The notes: a model not told the origin generated them from the sequence alone. 57,518 nt of DNA from Candidatus Roizmanbacteria bacterium GW2011_GWC1_37_12 (GCA_000991135.1 LBST01000008.1:1-57518), one strand, 5' to 3'; positions 34,756-42,479 are shown, counted from the stretch's first letter. Translations and numbers: made by a program.

Positions 34756-35076
34756 GTGATTGAAAGATTTGCAGGTATTCATAAACACGAATCAGGAGGA
34801 GAATATGGAGTATATGGTTTGGCTACTCGAGTTAATGAAAAAGATTTGATAGGAAAAAGAGTTTTGAGAATAGGTACTCTCCTCTATCAGTTGCTGGATA
34901 TTAAGAGTCACCAACGCATGAAATAAGCGGTAAACCAAGTAGTTTATGAGCAGCTATATCAAGGAGGTAGATATCCAAATGGTCAATTTTGGTGGAAGCC
35001 GGTAAAAAATTTTAAAGAACTTTTACTCACTCAAATGCCGCAGCCGTTAGAACCAGTTCAGATTGCTCCTCACTGA
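34756..35076 (+). pseudogene. Small gene interrupted by one in-frame TAA
   Basis: From GTG 34756 the frame reads MIERFAGIHKHESGGEYGVY and onward to a TAA at 34924-34926. The same frame then continues without any shift (AVNQVVYEQLYQGGRYPNGQ ...) to TGA at 35074. The two parts look like one protein of about 105 residues, with a single nonsense change near SHQRMK. The family is not recognised. The promoter spacing is still intact. The C-terminal codons (LEPVQIAPH) lie in one arm of an inverted repeat. Confidence 0.5.
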
Positions 35077-35120
35077 CGAGTGCGCCATTAAAAAAGCAAT
35101 CTGTCAAAAACTGGTTCTAA
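35047..35120. repeat. Inverted repeat after the interrupted gene
   Basis: TTAGAACCAGTT at 35047-35058 pairs with AACTGGTTCTAA at 35109-35120, and CAGATTGCT at 35059-35067 pairs with AGCAATCTG at 35095-35103. It may act as a terminator-like hairpin, although no long T-run follows. Confidence 0.75.
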
Positions 35121-35165
35121 AATAACTATAACAAATTGGGCTCAGTAAAAACAAGTCAAAATATG

Positions 35166-35171
35166 TATAAT
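35166..35171 (+). promoter_or_regulatory. -10 box TATAAT upstream of the permease fragment
   Basis: It ends 10 nt before the ATG at 35182. Confidence 0.45.
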
Positions 35172-35181
35172 AGTCTTGATT

Positions 35182-35664
35182 ATGAAAAAAGTAGGATGGC
35201 AGTCAATTTCTCCTATATTTGCAGATGTAATGATTTCTCCTTGGAATTTGTTGGTTGGCGGATTATTAATCAAATTTTTACCAACAACACAAGCTTTTTT
35301 ATCAGTAATAATCGGTTATACAATTTTAAGTATTTTGTTTGTTTTCTACGGCGGATTAGGTTTTAAAGAAAAGAAACAATCTGCTGAAATAATCAATGAA
35401 ATCTTTGGCTCGAAAATAACAAAATACTTAGTACCTGCAATTTTAGCAATTGGTCAAATAGGTTGGGCTAGCATAAACATTGAACTTGGCGGTAAATCGT
35501 TAGACTACATTTTTTCATCACCGCTATTGATTGGTATAGCTATCTACGCTTTATTTCTTATGGTAATGGGCATATTAGACCTTTATAAAATGGGCATCGT
35601 TAAACTGCTAATAACGATTTCTTCTGTTACACTATTCGGTTACCCCAGACCTGTTTCAGATTGA
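35182..35664 (+). pseudogene. N-terminal fragment of an NCS1-type (cytosine/HMP-like) permease
   Basis: I start at the ATG at 35182 (MKKVGWQSISPIFADVMISPWNL) rather than the TTG two codons upstream. About 150 residues with four to five membrane helices match the start of purine/cytosine-type permeases, which normally have 12 helices and over 400 residues. The frame ends at 35664, a few codons after it meets unrelated sequence (GYPRPVSD). The following frame codes for the end of a different protein, so a deletion seems to have joined two gene remnants. Confidence 0.6.
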
Positions 35665-36091
35665 CGGTAATAAAAATTCTGCAACAGTTTTTTTTACTCC
35701 ACTTTTAGAAACAAATATCTATTACATCTCTTACTCAACCAAGCCAAACGCTGAAGATCATGGTGCGTCTCTTACGCTCTCAAGTGACGGTGTACAAAGT
35801 TATACGATCGATTATCTAAAACCAAATGAAATCTACTATGTCAAAGTTAGGGGACAAAAAGGTTGTGCCACCGGAGATTGGAGCAATATATTAGAATTTT
35901 CAACTAATAATCGTAAATACTACGAGTATGGTCAATCACAAAACGATATTATAAACTCTAATTCATCCTCTCTTAGTTCTACGCCGACTATTACTACGAT
36001 ACCAAAAGTCTCTAAAGCTATAAAAAAACCTGTCAAAACCCCCGCTCCCAGTATGAGCCCGAAGCGTTGTTTTCTTTGGATTTGTTTTTAA
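35645..36091 (+). pseudogene. C-terminal fragment of a fibronectin-III-type surface protein
   Basis: In the frame +1 to the permease fragment, about 148 codons read PDLFQIDGNKNSATVFFTPL, then ETNIYYISYSTKPNAEDHG, a typical FN3-like sheet pattern ending KPNEIYYVKVRGQKG, then a Ser/Thr/Pro-rich stalk (SSSLSSTPTITTIPK ... KTPAPS) and a hydrophobic tail RCFLWICF before TAA at 36089. No start codon with a binding site is present. This is the tail of a larger secreted protein whose front part is missing. Confidence 0.55.
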
Positions 36092-36151
36092 CTAGTAAAT
36101 AAATTAAGTCTTCTAGTGATATAATAATATGTGTTTTGCGGAGTTTGATTT

Positions 36152-36724
36152 TCACCCTGTCGTCATATAATTGAAGACTTCTTGTTGAAGTTCAAGATTA
36201 ATTTGAGCATCTTTAATAGAGTCCAGTACTTCTTCTAAAAAATCAATATTATATTTTTCAGGAGTTTCTGGGTCATTTTTTAGGCAAAATTTGCCTTCAA
36301 AATCACTTAACCTTTCATCAGATAGATCTGTATTTTTTTCAAAATCATTAGTGACTCTTCCTTGTTGCCCGAAAGTATATCTTACCTTGGTAACTTCTCT
36401 TTTTTTTCTATATAATAGCCTTATAGTCAGGCTAAATGGCGGTTTATCTAATTTTGCATCTGATTTTCCATCAACTACAATTACAATTTGTGTTTGTTTC
36501 TCTTTATTATCAAGAATAGCAAATTTAAGAAAGGGATTGTTTTCATCGGCTGTTTGTAAGGTAGATCTATTATCGAGCACTTCTAATATTTTTTGCGTCA
36601 ACGGCTTAACTATTGTTAAGTAATCAGGAGATCTTCTAAGTCCGAGATCTTCTTTGTATTGTAATAGCTTTAATACACTTCTAGCATTTGTATCAAATTT
36701 TCTTGGTAAAGTACTTTCATTCAT
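36152..36724 (-). CDS. Hypothetical protein (190 aa)
   Basis: This soluble, charged protein (MNESTLPRKFDTNARSVLKL ...) has a central beta-rich stretch (QTQIVIVVDGKSDAKLDKPPF, SLTIRLLYRKKREVTKVRY) and a helical C-terminus. I recognise no family or catalytic motif. A TACAAT box ends 10 nt before the ATG. Codon use and base composition look like the neighbours. It lies between the pseudogene region and the dehydrogenase gene. Confidence 0.65.
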   Translation of the reverse strand: MNESTLPRKFDTNARSVLKLLQYKEDLGLRRSPDYLTIVKPLTQKILEVLDNRSTLQTADENNPFLKFAILDNKEKQTQIVIVVDGKSDAKLDKPPFSLTIRLLYRKKREVTKVRYTFGQQGRVTNDFEKNTDLSDERLSDFEGKFCLKNDPETPEKYNIDFLEEVLDSIKDAQINLELQQEVFNYMTTG

Positions 36725-36734
36725 TTTAATTTAT

Positions 36735-36740
36735 ATTGTA
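36735..36740 (-). promoter_or_regulatory. -10 box TACAAT for the 190-aa gene
   Basis: On the minus strand, 10 nt before the ATG at 36724. Confidence 0.5.
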
Positions 36741-36860
36741 ACAAGAAAGCTCGGGTTTTGGGAATATTGAGACTAATATTCTTTCTGCTAAATTACAAAA
36801 CTTGACATTAATATATTAGAAGAGTACAATGGCCTCAATTGTAAAATTCTATTTTAATGT

Positions 36861-38318
36861 ATGCCAAAAGACGGCCCACTTAAAATAATTCACAGTCACG
36901 AATCTTTTGCTGATTTTGCTTCGTTTATAAATAGTCAACCAAAACCTACAGAATGGTCTTTAACCTCTTTATTTAAAGAAACACCTCTTGAACTTCCTAA
37001 GCTTTTAAAAAACATAAAGGGCCTACGTTTATTAGAGGTACCTGTTACTCCTGAAGAACTAAAATTAACGACTAAAAGAATGGAAGCTCCGGCAAAACCA
37101 TATACATCTATTGTAGGAGTACCCGAAAACAAGACGCATAAACCTTTTCACGTAATGATTACCAGCGCTATTCATAATGGCGACGCCGGAGTTCAAAACC
37201 CAACTGGTGAAAATGGAGAAGTTCGGGCAATTGCCTTAGGAGGCATAAGAATTACTGGAAGAGAAAATCCAGTCGAGGAAGCTCTAGGGCTTTCTATGGC
37301 AATGACTTACAAGTGGGATGCATTGATGGCTTTTTTAGAATTTATGAGAAATAAAAGTATAGCAACACAAGAACAAGTAGATGCAGCCCGCATGGGAGGA
37401 ATGAAAACAGTTATTAAAGCCAGCGATCAAGAGGCATTTGATGCGATGACAGATGAGGAAAAAGCCTATTTTTGGTCAGAAGTCGTTGCTACCCATTTCA
37501 ATTTGCTAGATGGAAGAGGCACAGCTGCTCCGGATATGGGAACCAGTTCAGAAATTATGGATAAGATAGCAAAAAATACAAATTGGGTCGCTTGTACAAC
37601 AGAAACAACCGGTAATCCCTCGCCGGTCACTGCGGCTGGAGTTTGGGATACTACAAAAAAAATGATAACTGCTTTAGAAAAAGATCAAATTTTAGAGAAG
37701 GAAGTTTCGTTTGCAATTCAAGGCATAGGTCACGTGGGTCAACCTTTATTAGAAAATATACTTATTGATAATCCTAAAGCTACAATATACGTAACTGATA
37801 AACCAGAAGAAAGGGCGAGAGTTGAGTTACTTATTAAGCAATTAAATCAAAACGAAAAATTTCCCGAAGCAAGAATTATTTTTGTGGAAACTAATGATAT
37901 ATTTTCCGTTCCCGCTCAAGTGTTTATTCCTTGTGCAGGGCCACAGGTACTTAATGAAGAAAATTTAGAAAAGTTAGCAAGAACAAATACAGTTAGGCTG
38001 TTAGTTTCAGCTGCTAACGACCCTTATCCATTAGACGAAGCTGGACGACCAAAGACCGATTACATTGATAGATTATATAATATTGGAATAGTAGCTCCAG
38101 CTGCCTGGACAGACAATATGGGCGGTATAGCAAGTATAGCTTTAGGATTAGAAGCAATGAATTTTATGAAGGGATTGGGCGATTGGATTGTAGAAATTTA
38201 TAAAAGAGCTAAAATAGAAAAAAGGTCAATGGAATATGTTTCTATAGATATAATTCATGAATATCATGCTGCCTTATGTAAAAAATTGGGTTTACTAGAC
38301 AAACCTCTTATTCAATAG
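36861..38318 (+). CDS. Glu/Leu/Phe/Val dehydrogenase family protein
   Basis: The product has 485 residues. The catalytic elements of amino-acid dehydrogenases are present: ALGGIRI, MTYKWDA (substrate lysine), GGMKTVI (catalytic lysine) and APDMGTSSEIM (aspartate), then the NAD-binding Rossmann motif AIQGIGHVGQPLLENI with YVTDKPEERA. The pattern is closer to leucine/valine dehydrogenases than to glutamate dehydrogenase. About 25 extra residues separate MTYK from GGMK, and the N-terminus is extended. It would interconvert a branched amino acid and its 2-oxo acid with NAD; the substrate is unproven. It precedes the tRNA cluster on the same strand. Confidence 0.85.
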   Translation: MPKDGPLKIIHSHESFADFASFINSQPKPTEWSLTSLFKETPLELPKLLKNIKGLRLLEVPVTPEELKLTTKRMEAPAKPYTSIVGVPENKTHKPFHVMITSAIHNGDAGVQNPTGENGEVRAIALGGIRITGRENPVEEALGLSMAMTYKWDALMAFLEFMRNKSIATQEQVDAARMGGMKTVIKASDQEAFDAMTDEEKAYFWSEVVATHFNLLDGRGTAAPDMGTSSEIMDKIAKNTNWVACTTETTGNPSPVTAAGVWDTTKKMITALEKDQILEKEVSFAIQGIGHVGQPLLENILIDNPKATIYVTDKPEERARVELLIKQLNQNEKFPEARIIFVETNDIFSVPAQVFIPCAGPQVLNEENLEKLARTNTVRLLVSAANDPYPLDEAGRPKTDYIDRLYNIGIVAPAAWTDNMGGIASIALGLEAMNFMKGLGDWIVEIYKRAKIEKRSMEYVSIDIIHEYHAALCKKLGLLDKPLIQ

Positions 38319-38372
38319 GTCTAAAATTCGTTCTTCATATTGATATAATATTAATTGTATAAAAATATATAA

Positions 38373-38456
38373 GCCGCGGTGGTGGAATGGTATACACGCA
38401 GGACTTAAAATCCTGTGATCGAATAGATCGTGAGCGTTCGAGTCGCTCCCGCGGCA
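38373..38456 (+). tRNA. tRNA-Leu (anticodon UAA)
   Basis: Class II tRNA with acceptor GCCGCGG/CCGCGGC, anticodon stem CAGGA/TCCTG with loop CTTAAAA, a long variable arm (TGATCGAATAGATCG) and T-stem GAGCG/CGCTC. CCA is encoded at 38457-38459. A TATAAT box lies about 25 nt upstream. Confidence 0.96.
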
Positions 38457-38459
38457 CCA

Positions 38460-38565
38460 TAATGCCTGCTTAACTCAGCGGTATCCGCCTTCGCTGAAGC
38501 TACGGCAGGACAAGGAAGTAGCTGTTTTGCTTGTCCTCCGAAGTCTTAACGAAGGAGGATAAACA
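38460..38565 (+). other. Possible tRNA remnant split by an inverted pair of palindromic elements
   Basis: GCCTGCTTAACTCAGCGGTA resembles the first 20 bases of a tRNA but no matching 3' half follows. Instead there is a CCGCCTTCG...CGGCAGGACAAG element (38485-38516) and, after 15 bases, the same element type inverted (CTTGTCCTCCG...CGAAGGAGGAT, 38530-38560). The tRNA interpretation is weak; the inverted element pair is clear. Confidence 0.35.
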
Positions 38566-38637
38566 GCCGACCTAGCTCAATGGTAGAGCACCTGTTTTGT
38601 AAACAGGTGGTTATCGGTTCGAGCCCGATGGTCGGCT
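38566..38637 (+). tRNA. tRNA-Thr (anticodon UGU)
   Basis: Acceptor GCCGACC/GGTCGGC, anticodon stem CCTGT/ACAGG with loop TTTGTAA and T-stem ATCGG/CCGAT. CCA is encoded at 38638-38640. Confidence 0.96.
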
Positions 38638-38640
38638 CCA

Positions 38641-38737
38641 AGAGCCCATAGTTCAACCCAAAGTACACTTACTTGCTCGCGAGGTTTACATCCTCGCCTC
38701 GCAAGAGCGCGACTTCGGGGCAGGCGAATAGAATAAT
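38641..38737 (+). other. Intergenic piece with tRNA-like start and hairpin
   Basis: GAGCCCATAGTTCAA looks like a tRNA 5' part. A hairpin GCGAGG-TTTACAT-CCTCGC follows, whose loop looks like a Val (UAC) anticodon loop, but no complete cloverleaf can be folded. It may be a decayed tRNA-Val or chance similarity. Confidence 0.25.
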
Positions 38738-38809
38738 GAGTCTGTAGTTCAATGGACAGAATAAATCCCTTCTAAGGATTAGATGGCAGTTCGATTCTGC
38801 CCAGACTCA
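38738..38809 (+). tRNA. tRNA-Arg (anticodon UCU)
   Basis: Acceptor GAGTCTG/CAGACTC, anticodon stem AATCC/GGATT with loop CTTCTAA, T-stem GGCAG/CTGCC and discriminator A. CCA is not encoded. The last two bases overlap the mini-palindrome, exactly as in tRNA-Glu. Confidence 0.96.
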
Positions 38810-38845
38810 CCCCGCTCAGCGGGGTGTTAGGACGCTCAGCGTCCT
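38808..38845 (+). repeat. Mini-palindrome pair at the tRNA-Arg 3' end
   Basis: CACCCCGC-TCA-GCGGGGTG (38808-38826) and AGGACGC-TCA-GCGTCCT (38829-38845), the same pair in the same order and position as after tRNA-Glu. Confidence 0.9.
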
Positions 38846-38911
38846 CACCTCGTTGTGTTAATATATATATCGAAATAATTAGACCGCTATTTAGCTACAA
38901 TGTATAAGTTA

Positions 38912-39040
38912 TGTAGGTTATAAGCGATTGACAAAATTTCTATTTTAATAATAATAGAGTAATGTTTTATGTTTACATATTATTTTCAATTAATGTATAA
39001 TTTAATTTTCCAATTTCGTATCCGATGGGTCACAATTAAT
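38912..39040 (+). pseudogene. Decayed copy of the GIY-YIG gene
   Basis: The upstream block (TGTAGGTTATA ... TTGACA at 38928 ... ATG at 38962) aligns with 34351-34403 with unchanged spacing. The frame starts MFYVYILFS like the intact gene but then reads INV and stops at 38998. The downstream flank (TTCCAATTTCGTATCC near 39007) matches the flank of the intact gene (near 34680). About 240 bp, covering nearly the whole coding region, have been lost by an internal deletion. Confidence 0.8.
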
Positions 39041-39404
39041 ACGAATTTTTTGAGATTTTTCTTCTATAAAAGTGGACTTCCAAGAGATGTGTCAAACCAA
39101 AAGTAAATAAACCTATAGCTAGTTCCGGATTTTGTTGGATAAATTCAATAGCTGAAGCACCTAAAGACAGTATACCTAAAACGTTTGGAATAATTCTTTT
39201 TAAATTTCTAAATTCTTTTACTGATTTTTCTACATCCACCGTTTTAGTTTGACCTTTTATTATTGGTGCGTGTTGAACAATATTTATAAAAACATCAGTT
39301 AAAGCTCTGATATTTGGCGATTTTTTTATTCGATTCTCCCTTATAAACTTACTAGTAGCCCATCCACCAAAACCGATTAAACCATATAAAATTTCCGTAG
39401 CCAT
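39036..39404 (-). CDS. Hypothetical membrane protein (122 aa)
   Basis: Hydrophobic stretches at about residues 3-18 (EILYGLIGFGGWATSKF) and 74-107 (IPNVLGILSLGASAIEFI, LAIGLFTFGLTHLL) flank a basic loop (NRIKKSPNIRALTD, IIKGQTKTVDVEKS). No family is recognised. The TATAAT box is only 5 nt before the ATG. Its 3' end just touches the decayed GIY-YIG copy on the other strand. Confidence 0.6.
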   Translation of the reverse strand: MATEILYGLIGFGGWATSKFIRENRIKKSPNIRALTDVFINIVQHAPIIKGQTKTVDVEKSVKEFRNLKRIIPNVLGILSLGASAIEFIQQNPELAIGLFTFGLTHLLEVHFYRRKISKNSY

Positions 39405-39409
39405 AGATA

Positions 39410-39415
39410 ATTATA
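39410..39415 (-). promoter_or_regulatory. -10 box TATAAT for the 122-aa gene
   Basis: It lies 5 nt before the ATG at 39404, the tightest spacing in the window. Confidence 0.55.
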
Positions 39416-39499
39416 CCAAATCCTATAGTATTTTATAAACTGATTTTTTTTATTCAATAGAGGAAAATATCACTATCAAGAAGTATTAAAGCTCAAATA

Positions 39500-40468
39500 T
39501 TAAATATCAAGGACCGTTAATTTTAGATGTTTTAAAGCTTTAAAAGTCAGTTGTCTTCCTCTTGAGGTTTTTTTGAGGAATCCTATTTGTAGCAAATAAG
39601 GCTCTATGAATTCTTCGACAGTGCGAACGTCCTCTGATAGAGCTGAAGCAATCGTCTCGACGCCAATTGGTTGGTTATTGAATTTTTCCGCCAAAGTTTT
39701 CAAATACTCTTTATCCAGATCTATTAGGCCGATCTCGTCGATCTCAAGCAGGGTAAACAATTTTCCTAAAAGTTTCTCGTCGATCTCAATGTGCTTATCA
39801 ACCTCGAGAATATCACGTGCTCGTTTTAAGATCCTGTTAGCCAACCTTGGGGTTTTACGGGCTCTTAGGGCAATTTGCGAGGCAGCTTCACTGGTAATAG
39901 GAATTCCTAGTATTTTTGCCGACCTTTTGATAATTCTTTCAATTTCCGGAATCGTGTAGTAGTCGATCCGAAGTAGAAGGCCAAAGCGGTCCCGAAGAGG
40001 CGCTGAAAGTAAGGCTAATTTAGTTGTTGCGCCGATAATTGTGATTCGCGGTACTGGCAAACGAACAGTTCTTGCCGACGGCCCTTTACCAATGATAATA
40101 TCCAAAGAGTACTCTTCCATGACCGGATAGAGCATCTCTTCAACTGGTTTAGGCAGCCTATGGATTTCGTCGATGAACAGGACATCGTTATCTTTCAGAT
40201 TGGTTAAAATCGCCGCCAGATCACCGGTTTTTGTGATCGTAGCGCCTGAAGTGACCTTAATCTCGCCTTTTAGTTCATTTGCGACGATATAAGCTAGAGT
40301 AGTCTTTCCTATCCCAGGCGGTCCATAAAAAAGAATGTGCTCCGAAGGTTTACCTCTTTTGATAACGGCGTCGATAAATAATTTTAGGGTTTTAACGATA
40401 TTTTCCTGGCCAATGTAATCCTTCAATAATTTAGGTCTCAAGTTTTCTTCGTTTTTATTAACACTCAT
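39500..40468 (-). CDS. ruvB: Holliday junction branch migration ATPase RuvB
   Basis: The product has 322 residues. Walker A is GPPGIGKTTLAY and Walker B is VLFIDEIHRLP, followed by GATTKLALLSAPLRDRFG and the C-terminal winged helix (RTVEEFIEPYLLQIGFL, TSRGRQLTFKAL). I start at MSVNKNEEN (40468); a longer reading would translate a repeat (SFPRRRESS) upstream. TATAAT ends 7 nt before this ATG. RuvB drives branch migration with RuvA. ruvA is upstream on the same strand with 67 nt between. Confidence 0.97.
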   Translation of the reverse strand: MSVNKNEENLRPKLLKDYIGQENIVKTLKLFIDAVIKRGKPSEHILFYGPPGIGKTTLAYIVANELKGEIKVTSGATITKTGDLAAILTNLKDNDVLFIDEIHRLPKPVEEMLYPVMEEYSLDIIIGKGPSARTVRLPVPRITIIGATTKLALLSAPLRDRFGLLLRIDYYTIPEIERIIKRSAKILGIPITSEAASQIALRARKTPRLANRILKRARDILEVDKHIEIDEKLLGKLFTLLEIDEIGLIDLDKEYLKTLAEKFNNQPIGVETIASALSEDVRTVEEFIEPYLLQIGFLKKTSRGRQLTFKALKHLKLTVLDI

Positions 40469-40475
40469 GCAAGTT

Positions 40476-40481
40476 ATTATA
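40476..40481 (-). promoter_or_regulatory. -10 box TATAAT for ruvB
   Basis: It lies 7 nt before the chosen ATG and directly next to a GTCATTCCC-type repeat that occupies the -35 position. Confidence 0.6.
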
Positions 40482-40484
40482 CTT

Positions 40485-40508
40485 GATTCCCTCCTCCGCG
40501 GGAATGAC
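40485..40508 (-). repeat. GTCATTCCC-type palindromic repeat upstream of ruvB
   Basis: GTCATTCCCGCG ... GAGGGAATC on the minus strand. It is related to the element at 32708. Translating it gives the artefactual SFPRRRESS. Confidence 0.75.
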
Positions 40509-40535
40509 ATACAAAAGTAAAATGTAAGCAAATAA

Positions 40536-41105
40536 TTATTTCGTTTTTTTTAATGATTCTTTGATTTTCTCTTCTATAGAAAGATTTTTAGGCAGTTTAC
40601 TAAGTAGTTTTTTAGCCTCGTGGGATTTATAGCCTAAAGACACTAAAGCATCAATAACGGTCTTGTCTTCTTCACTCATTACCATATTCTTAATGTCAAA
40701 CTCGCTCTTTAGTTTAGTAGACAATTCCAAAATTATCTTCATAGCAGTTTTTCGACCAAGTCCCGGCACCCGCGTGAGGACGTCAACGTCATTATTCTTC
40801 ACGCATGAGACTAATGAGTCTAATGAGACAAATGAAATGACGGAAAAAGCTGTCTTCGGTCCGACGCCGGAGACACTTAAAAGCAATTTAAAAAAATCGT
40901 GTTGTTGTTTGGTCTCAAAACCGAAGAGAACCAGGGCATCGTCGCGGACTTGGAGATAAGTATAGAGCTCAATAGGTGATAGATGCTCGATCTTAGATAA
41001 TAGAGATGGGGGAAGATAGACCTGGTAAAAGACACCGCCGGATGTTTCGATTAATCCGACGTTGCCATCAACTTCGACAAGCTTGCCTTTGAGTTTACCT
41101 ATCAT
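40536..41105 (-). CDS. ruvA: Holliday junction DNA helicase RuvA
   Basis: The product has 189 residues. The OB fold (MIGKLKGKLVEVDGNVGLIETSGGVFYQVYLP), tandem helix-hairpin-helix motifs (LLSVSGVGPKTAFSVIS, LTRVPGLGRKTAMKIILEL) and the small C-terminal RuvB-binding domain (DKTVIDALVSLGYKSHEAKKLL) are all present. RuvA tetramers hold the junction for RuvB. The upstream region is the third AT-rich palindrome. Confidence 0.96.
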   Translation of the reverse strand: MIGKLKGKLVEVDGNVGLIETSGGVFYQVYLPPSLLSKIEHLSPIELYTYLQVRDDALVLFGFETKQQHDFFKLLLSVSGVGPKTAFSVISFVSLDSLVSCVKNNDVDVLTRVPGLGRKTAMKIILELSTKLKSEFDIKNMVMSEEDKTVIDALVSLGYKSHEAKKLLSKLPKNLSIEEKIKESLKKTK

Positions 41106-41218
41106 AAATTAAACAGTCAAACTGTTAAACGGTTAAAACCTAAAAAAACTATTAAACGAGTTTAAACGTTTTAAATGTTTAAAAGTTTTTTTAACTGTTT
41201 AAGTTTTAAGGTTTAATG
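41106..41218. repeat. AT-rich imperfect palindrome, copy C (ruvA-enolase gap)
   Basis: The same TTAAACGGTTAAAA / CTGTTTAAGTTTTAA pattern as the copies in the atp operon. Its right arm overlaps the last codons of the enolase-like gene (the NIKP end). Confidence 0.75.
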
Positions 41219-42438
41219 TTTATCTCTCGTTCTATCTCCAGCAATCTATTATACTTCGCCACATTCTCTCCGTGGACAGGTGGGCCAAAGTTGACAAAAT
41301 CTGCGCCGGCGCCGACGCTGAAATCTGCAATAAAGCTATCGTCGGTCTCGGCAAAATCAGAACCAATAAGGCAACTCAATTGATTTTTTTTAGCGATATT
41401 GATGAGGCCCAGGGTTTCGGTAATCGTACCGACTTGACTCGGACGGATGGTGACGGCGGAACAGTTCTTTTCGCCGATCACCTTTTCCAATCTTTCTTTA
41501 TTAGAACCGATCAATAAATCGCCGACTAAATAAATCTCTTTGGAAATAAGGCTATTCAGCTTTTTCCATCCGTGCCAATCATCGTGGCCTAGGGGGTCAC
41601 TTATAATTAAGGGAGAATATTTCTTTATCAAAGACTGATCAAGAAAATTAAGGTATTCGTCAACTGGCACAGATTGCTGCTTGTCTTTTATAAAATATCG
41701 ATTGTTTGTCAGGTAAGACGAGGCTCCAAAATCAACTCCCAAAAAAATATCCCGTCCATAGACCAACCCTTTCTTAGTGACAGTTTCTTTTATGGCTTCA
41801 ACTACGTCAAGGTTAAAGTTGAAATTAAATTTATATAGTTCCCTGATCAAATGATAAAGGTCTACGCCGACTTGATATGATCGCGAGTAGCTAAAAGACG
41901 AAGAAGGAAGAATCTGAAATTCTTTAAAATCCAAATCCACCTGGCCGTGTTTTCCGCCCATGAGCAAAGTAAAGATCGGAGAGGGCAGCTTGTCTAAACT
42001 AGAACCTGTTGGAAAAAGCTTTTCAAATAGAGAGTTGATATATTTAAATAATGGCAGTTTTAGCTCGTATGACGCAGCTTTGGCAATCAGATAAGATATT
42101 GCCAAAAGAGTATTGAGTCCCAATTTACTCTTGTTTTTTGTGCCATCAGCGGTAATCAGCCAATTATCAATCTCTATCTGTTTGGTCGGGGAGACTCCCT
42201 GAAGTTTTGGACCCAATAGATCGTTAATATAAGATACAGCTTTTAAAACGCCTCTACCATTATATCGACTCTCATCCTGATCCCTTAACTCGATGACGAG
42301 ATCATTTTCTGTACCTTCAAGCGAAGGGACGCTGACGTTTATTTCGTGATCATCACTCAAGATTAATCTTGCGAAGATCGTCGGATAACCTCTGGAATTG
42401 ATGATTTCCGAGGCAGTAATTTTCTTAATATTCGCCAT
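41206..42438 (-). CDS. eno: Enolase-family protein lacking the canonical catalytic residues
   Basis: The product has 410 residues and aligns with enolase end to end (ITASEIINSRGYPTIFARL, NKSKLGLNTLLAISYLIAKA, GVDFGASSY, VAKYNRLLEIE). However, residues that define enolase chemistry are changed. The active-site loop SGAST is replaced by SLEGTEND. The GDEGGFAP segment is absent. The metal motif IED is ISD, and GDD is GDL. The catalytic lysine in LLIKxNQIG is arginine (VTIRPSQVG). SHRSGETED is GSDFAETDD, and the last active-site lysine is asparagine (VNFGPP). It probably cannot convert 2-phosphoglycerate to PEP. It follows ppsA after 41 nt but has its own TATAAT box. Confidence 0.8.
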   Translation of the reverse strand: MANIKKITASEIINSRGYPTIFARLILSDDHEINVSVPSLEGTENDLVIELRDQDESRYNGRGVLKAVSYINDLLGPKLQGVSPTKQIEIDNWLITADGTKNKSKLGLNTLLAISYLIAKAASYELKLPLFKYINSLFEKLFPTGSSLDKLPSPIFTLLMGGKHGQVDLDFKEFQILPSSSFSYSRSYQVGVDLYHLIRELYKFNFNFNLDVVEAIKETVTKKGLVYGRDIFLGVDFGASSYLTNNRYFIKDKQQSVPVDEYLNFLDQSLIKKYSPLIISDPLGHDDWHGWKKLNSLISKEIYLVGDLLIGSNKERLEKVIGEKNCSAVTIRPSQVGTITETLGLINIAKKNQLSCLIGSDFAETDDSFIADFSVGAGADFVNFGPPVHGENVAKYNRLLEIEREINIKP

Positions 42439-42448
42439 ATATAATTAG

Positions 42449-42454
42449 ATTATA
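42449..42454 (-). promoter_or_regulatory. -10 box TATAAT for the enolase-like gene
   Basis: On the minus strand, 10 nt before the ATG at 42438. Confidence 0.55.
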
Positions 42455-42479
42455 GATGATAGATTTTAGATATTAGAAG

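Noticed and set aside
34756-35076. Alternative genetic code reading the in-frame stop
   Set aside because: The interrupting codon is TAA, which ends many intact genes here; TGA also behaves as a stop (for example at the ends of asnB and dnaE).
36118-36167. Thirteen-codon frame after a TATAAT box (MCFAEFDFHPVVI)
   Set aside because: It is too short to support, and overlaps the end of the 190-aa gene on the other strand.
40469-40531. Longer N-terminus for RuvB (SFPRRRESS peptide)
   Set aside because: It translates a GTCATTCCC-type repeat and crosses the -10 box; RuvB homology starts after MSVNKNEE.
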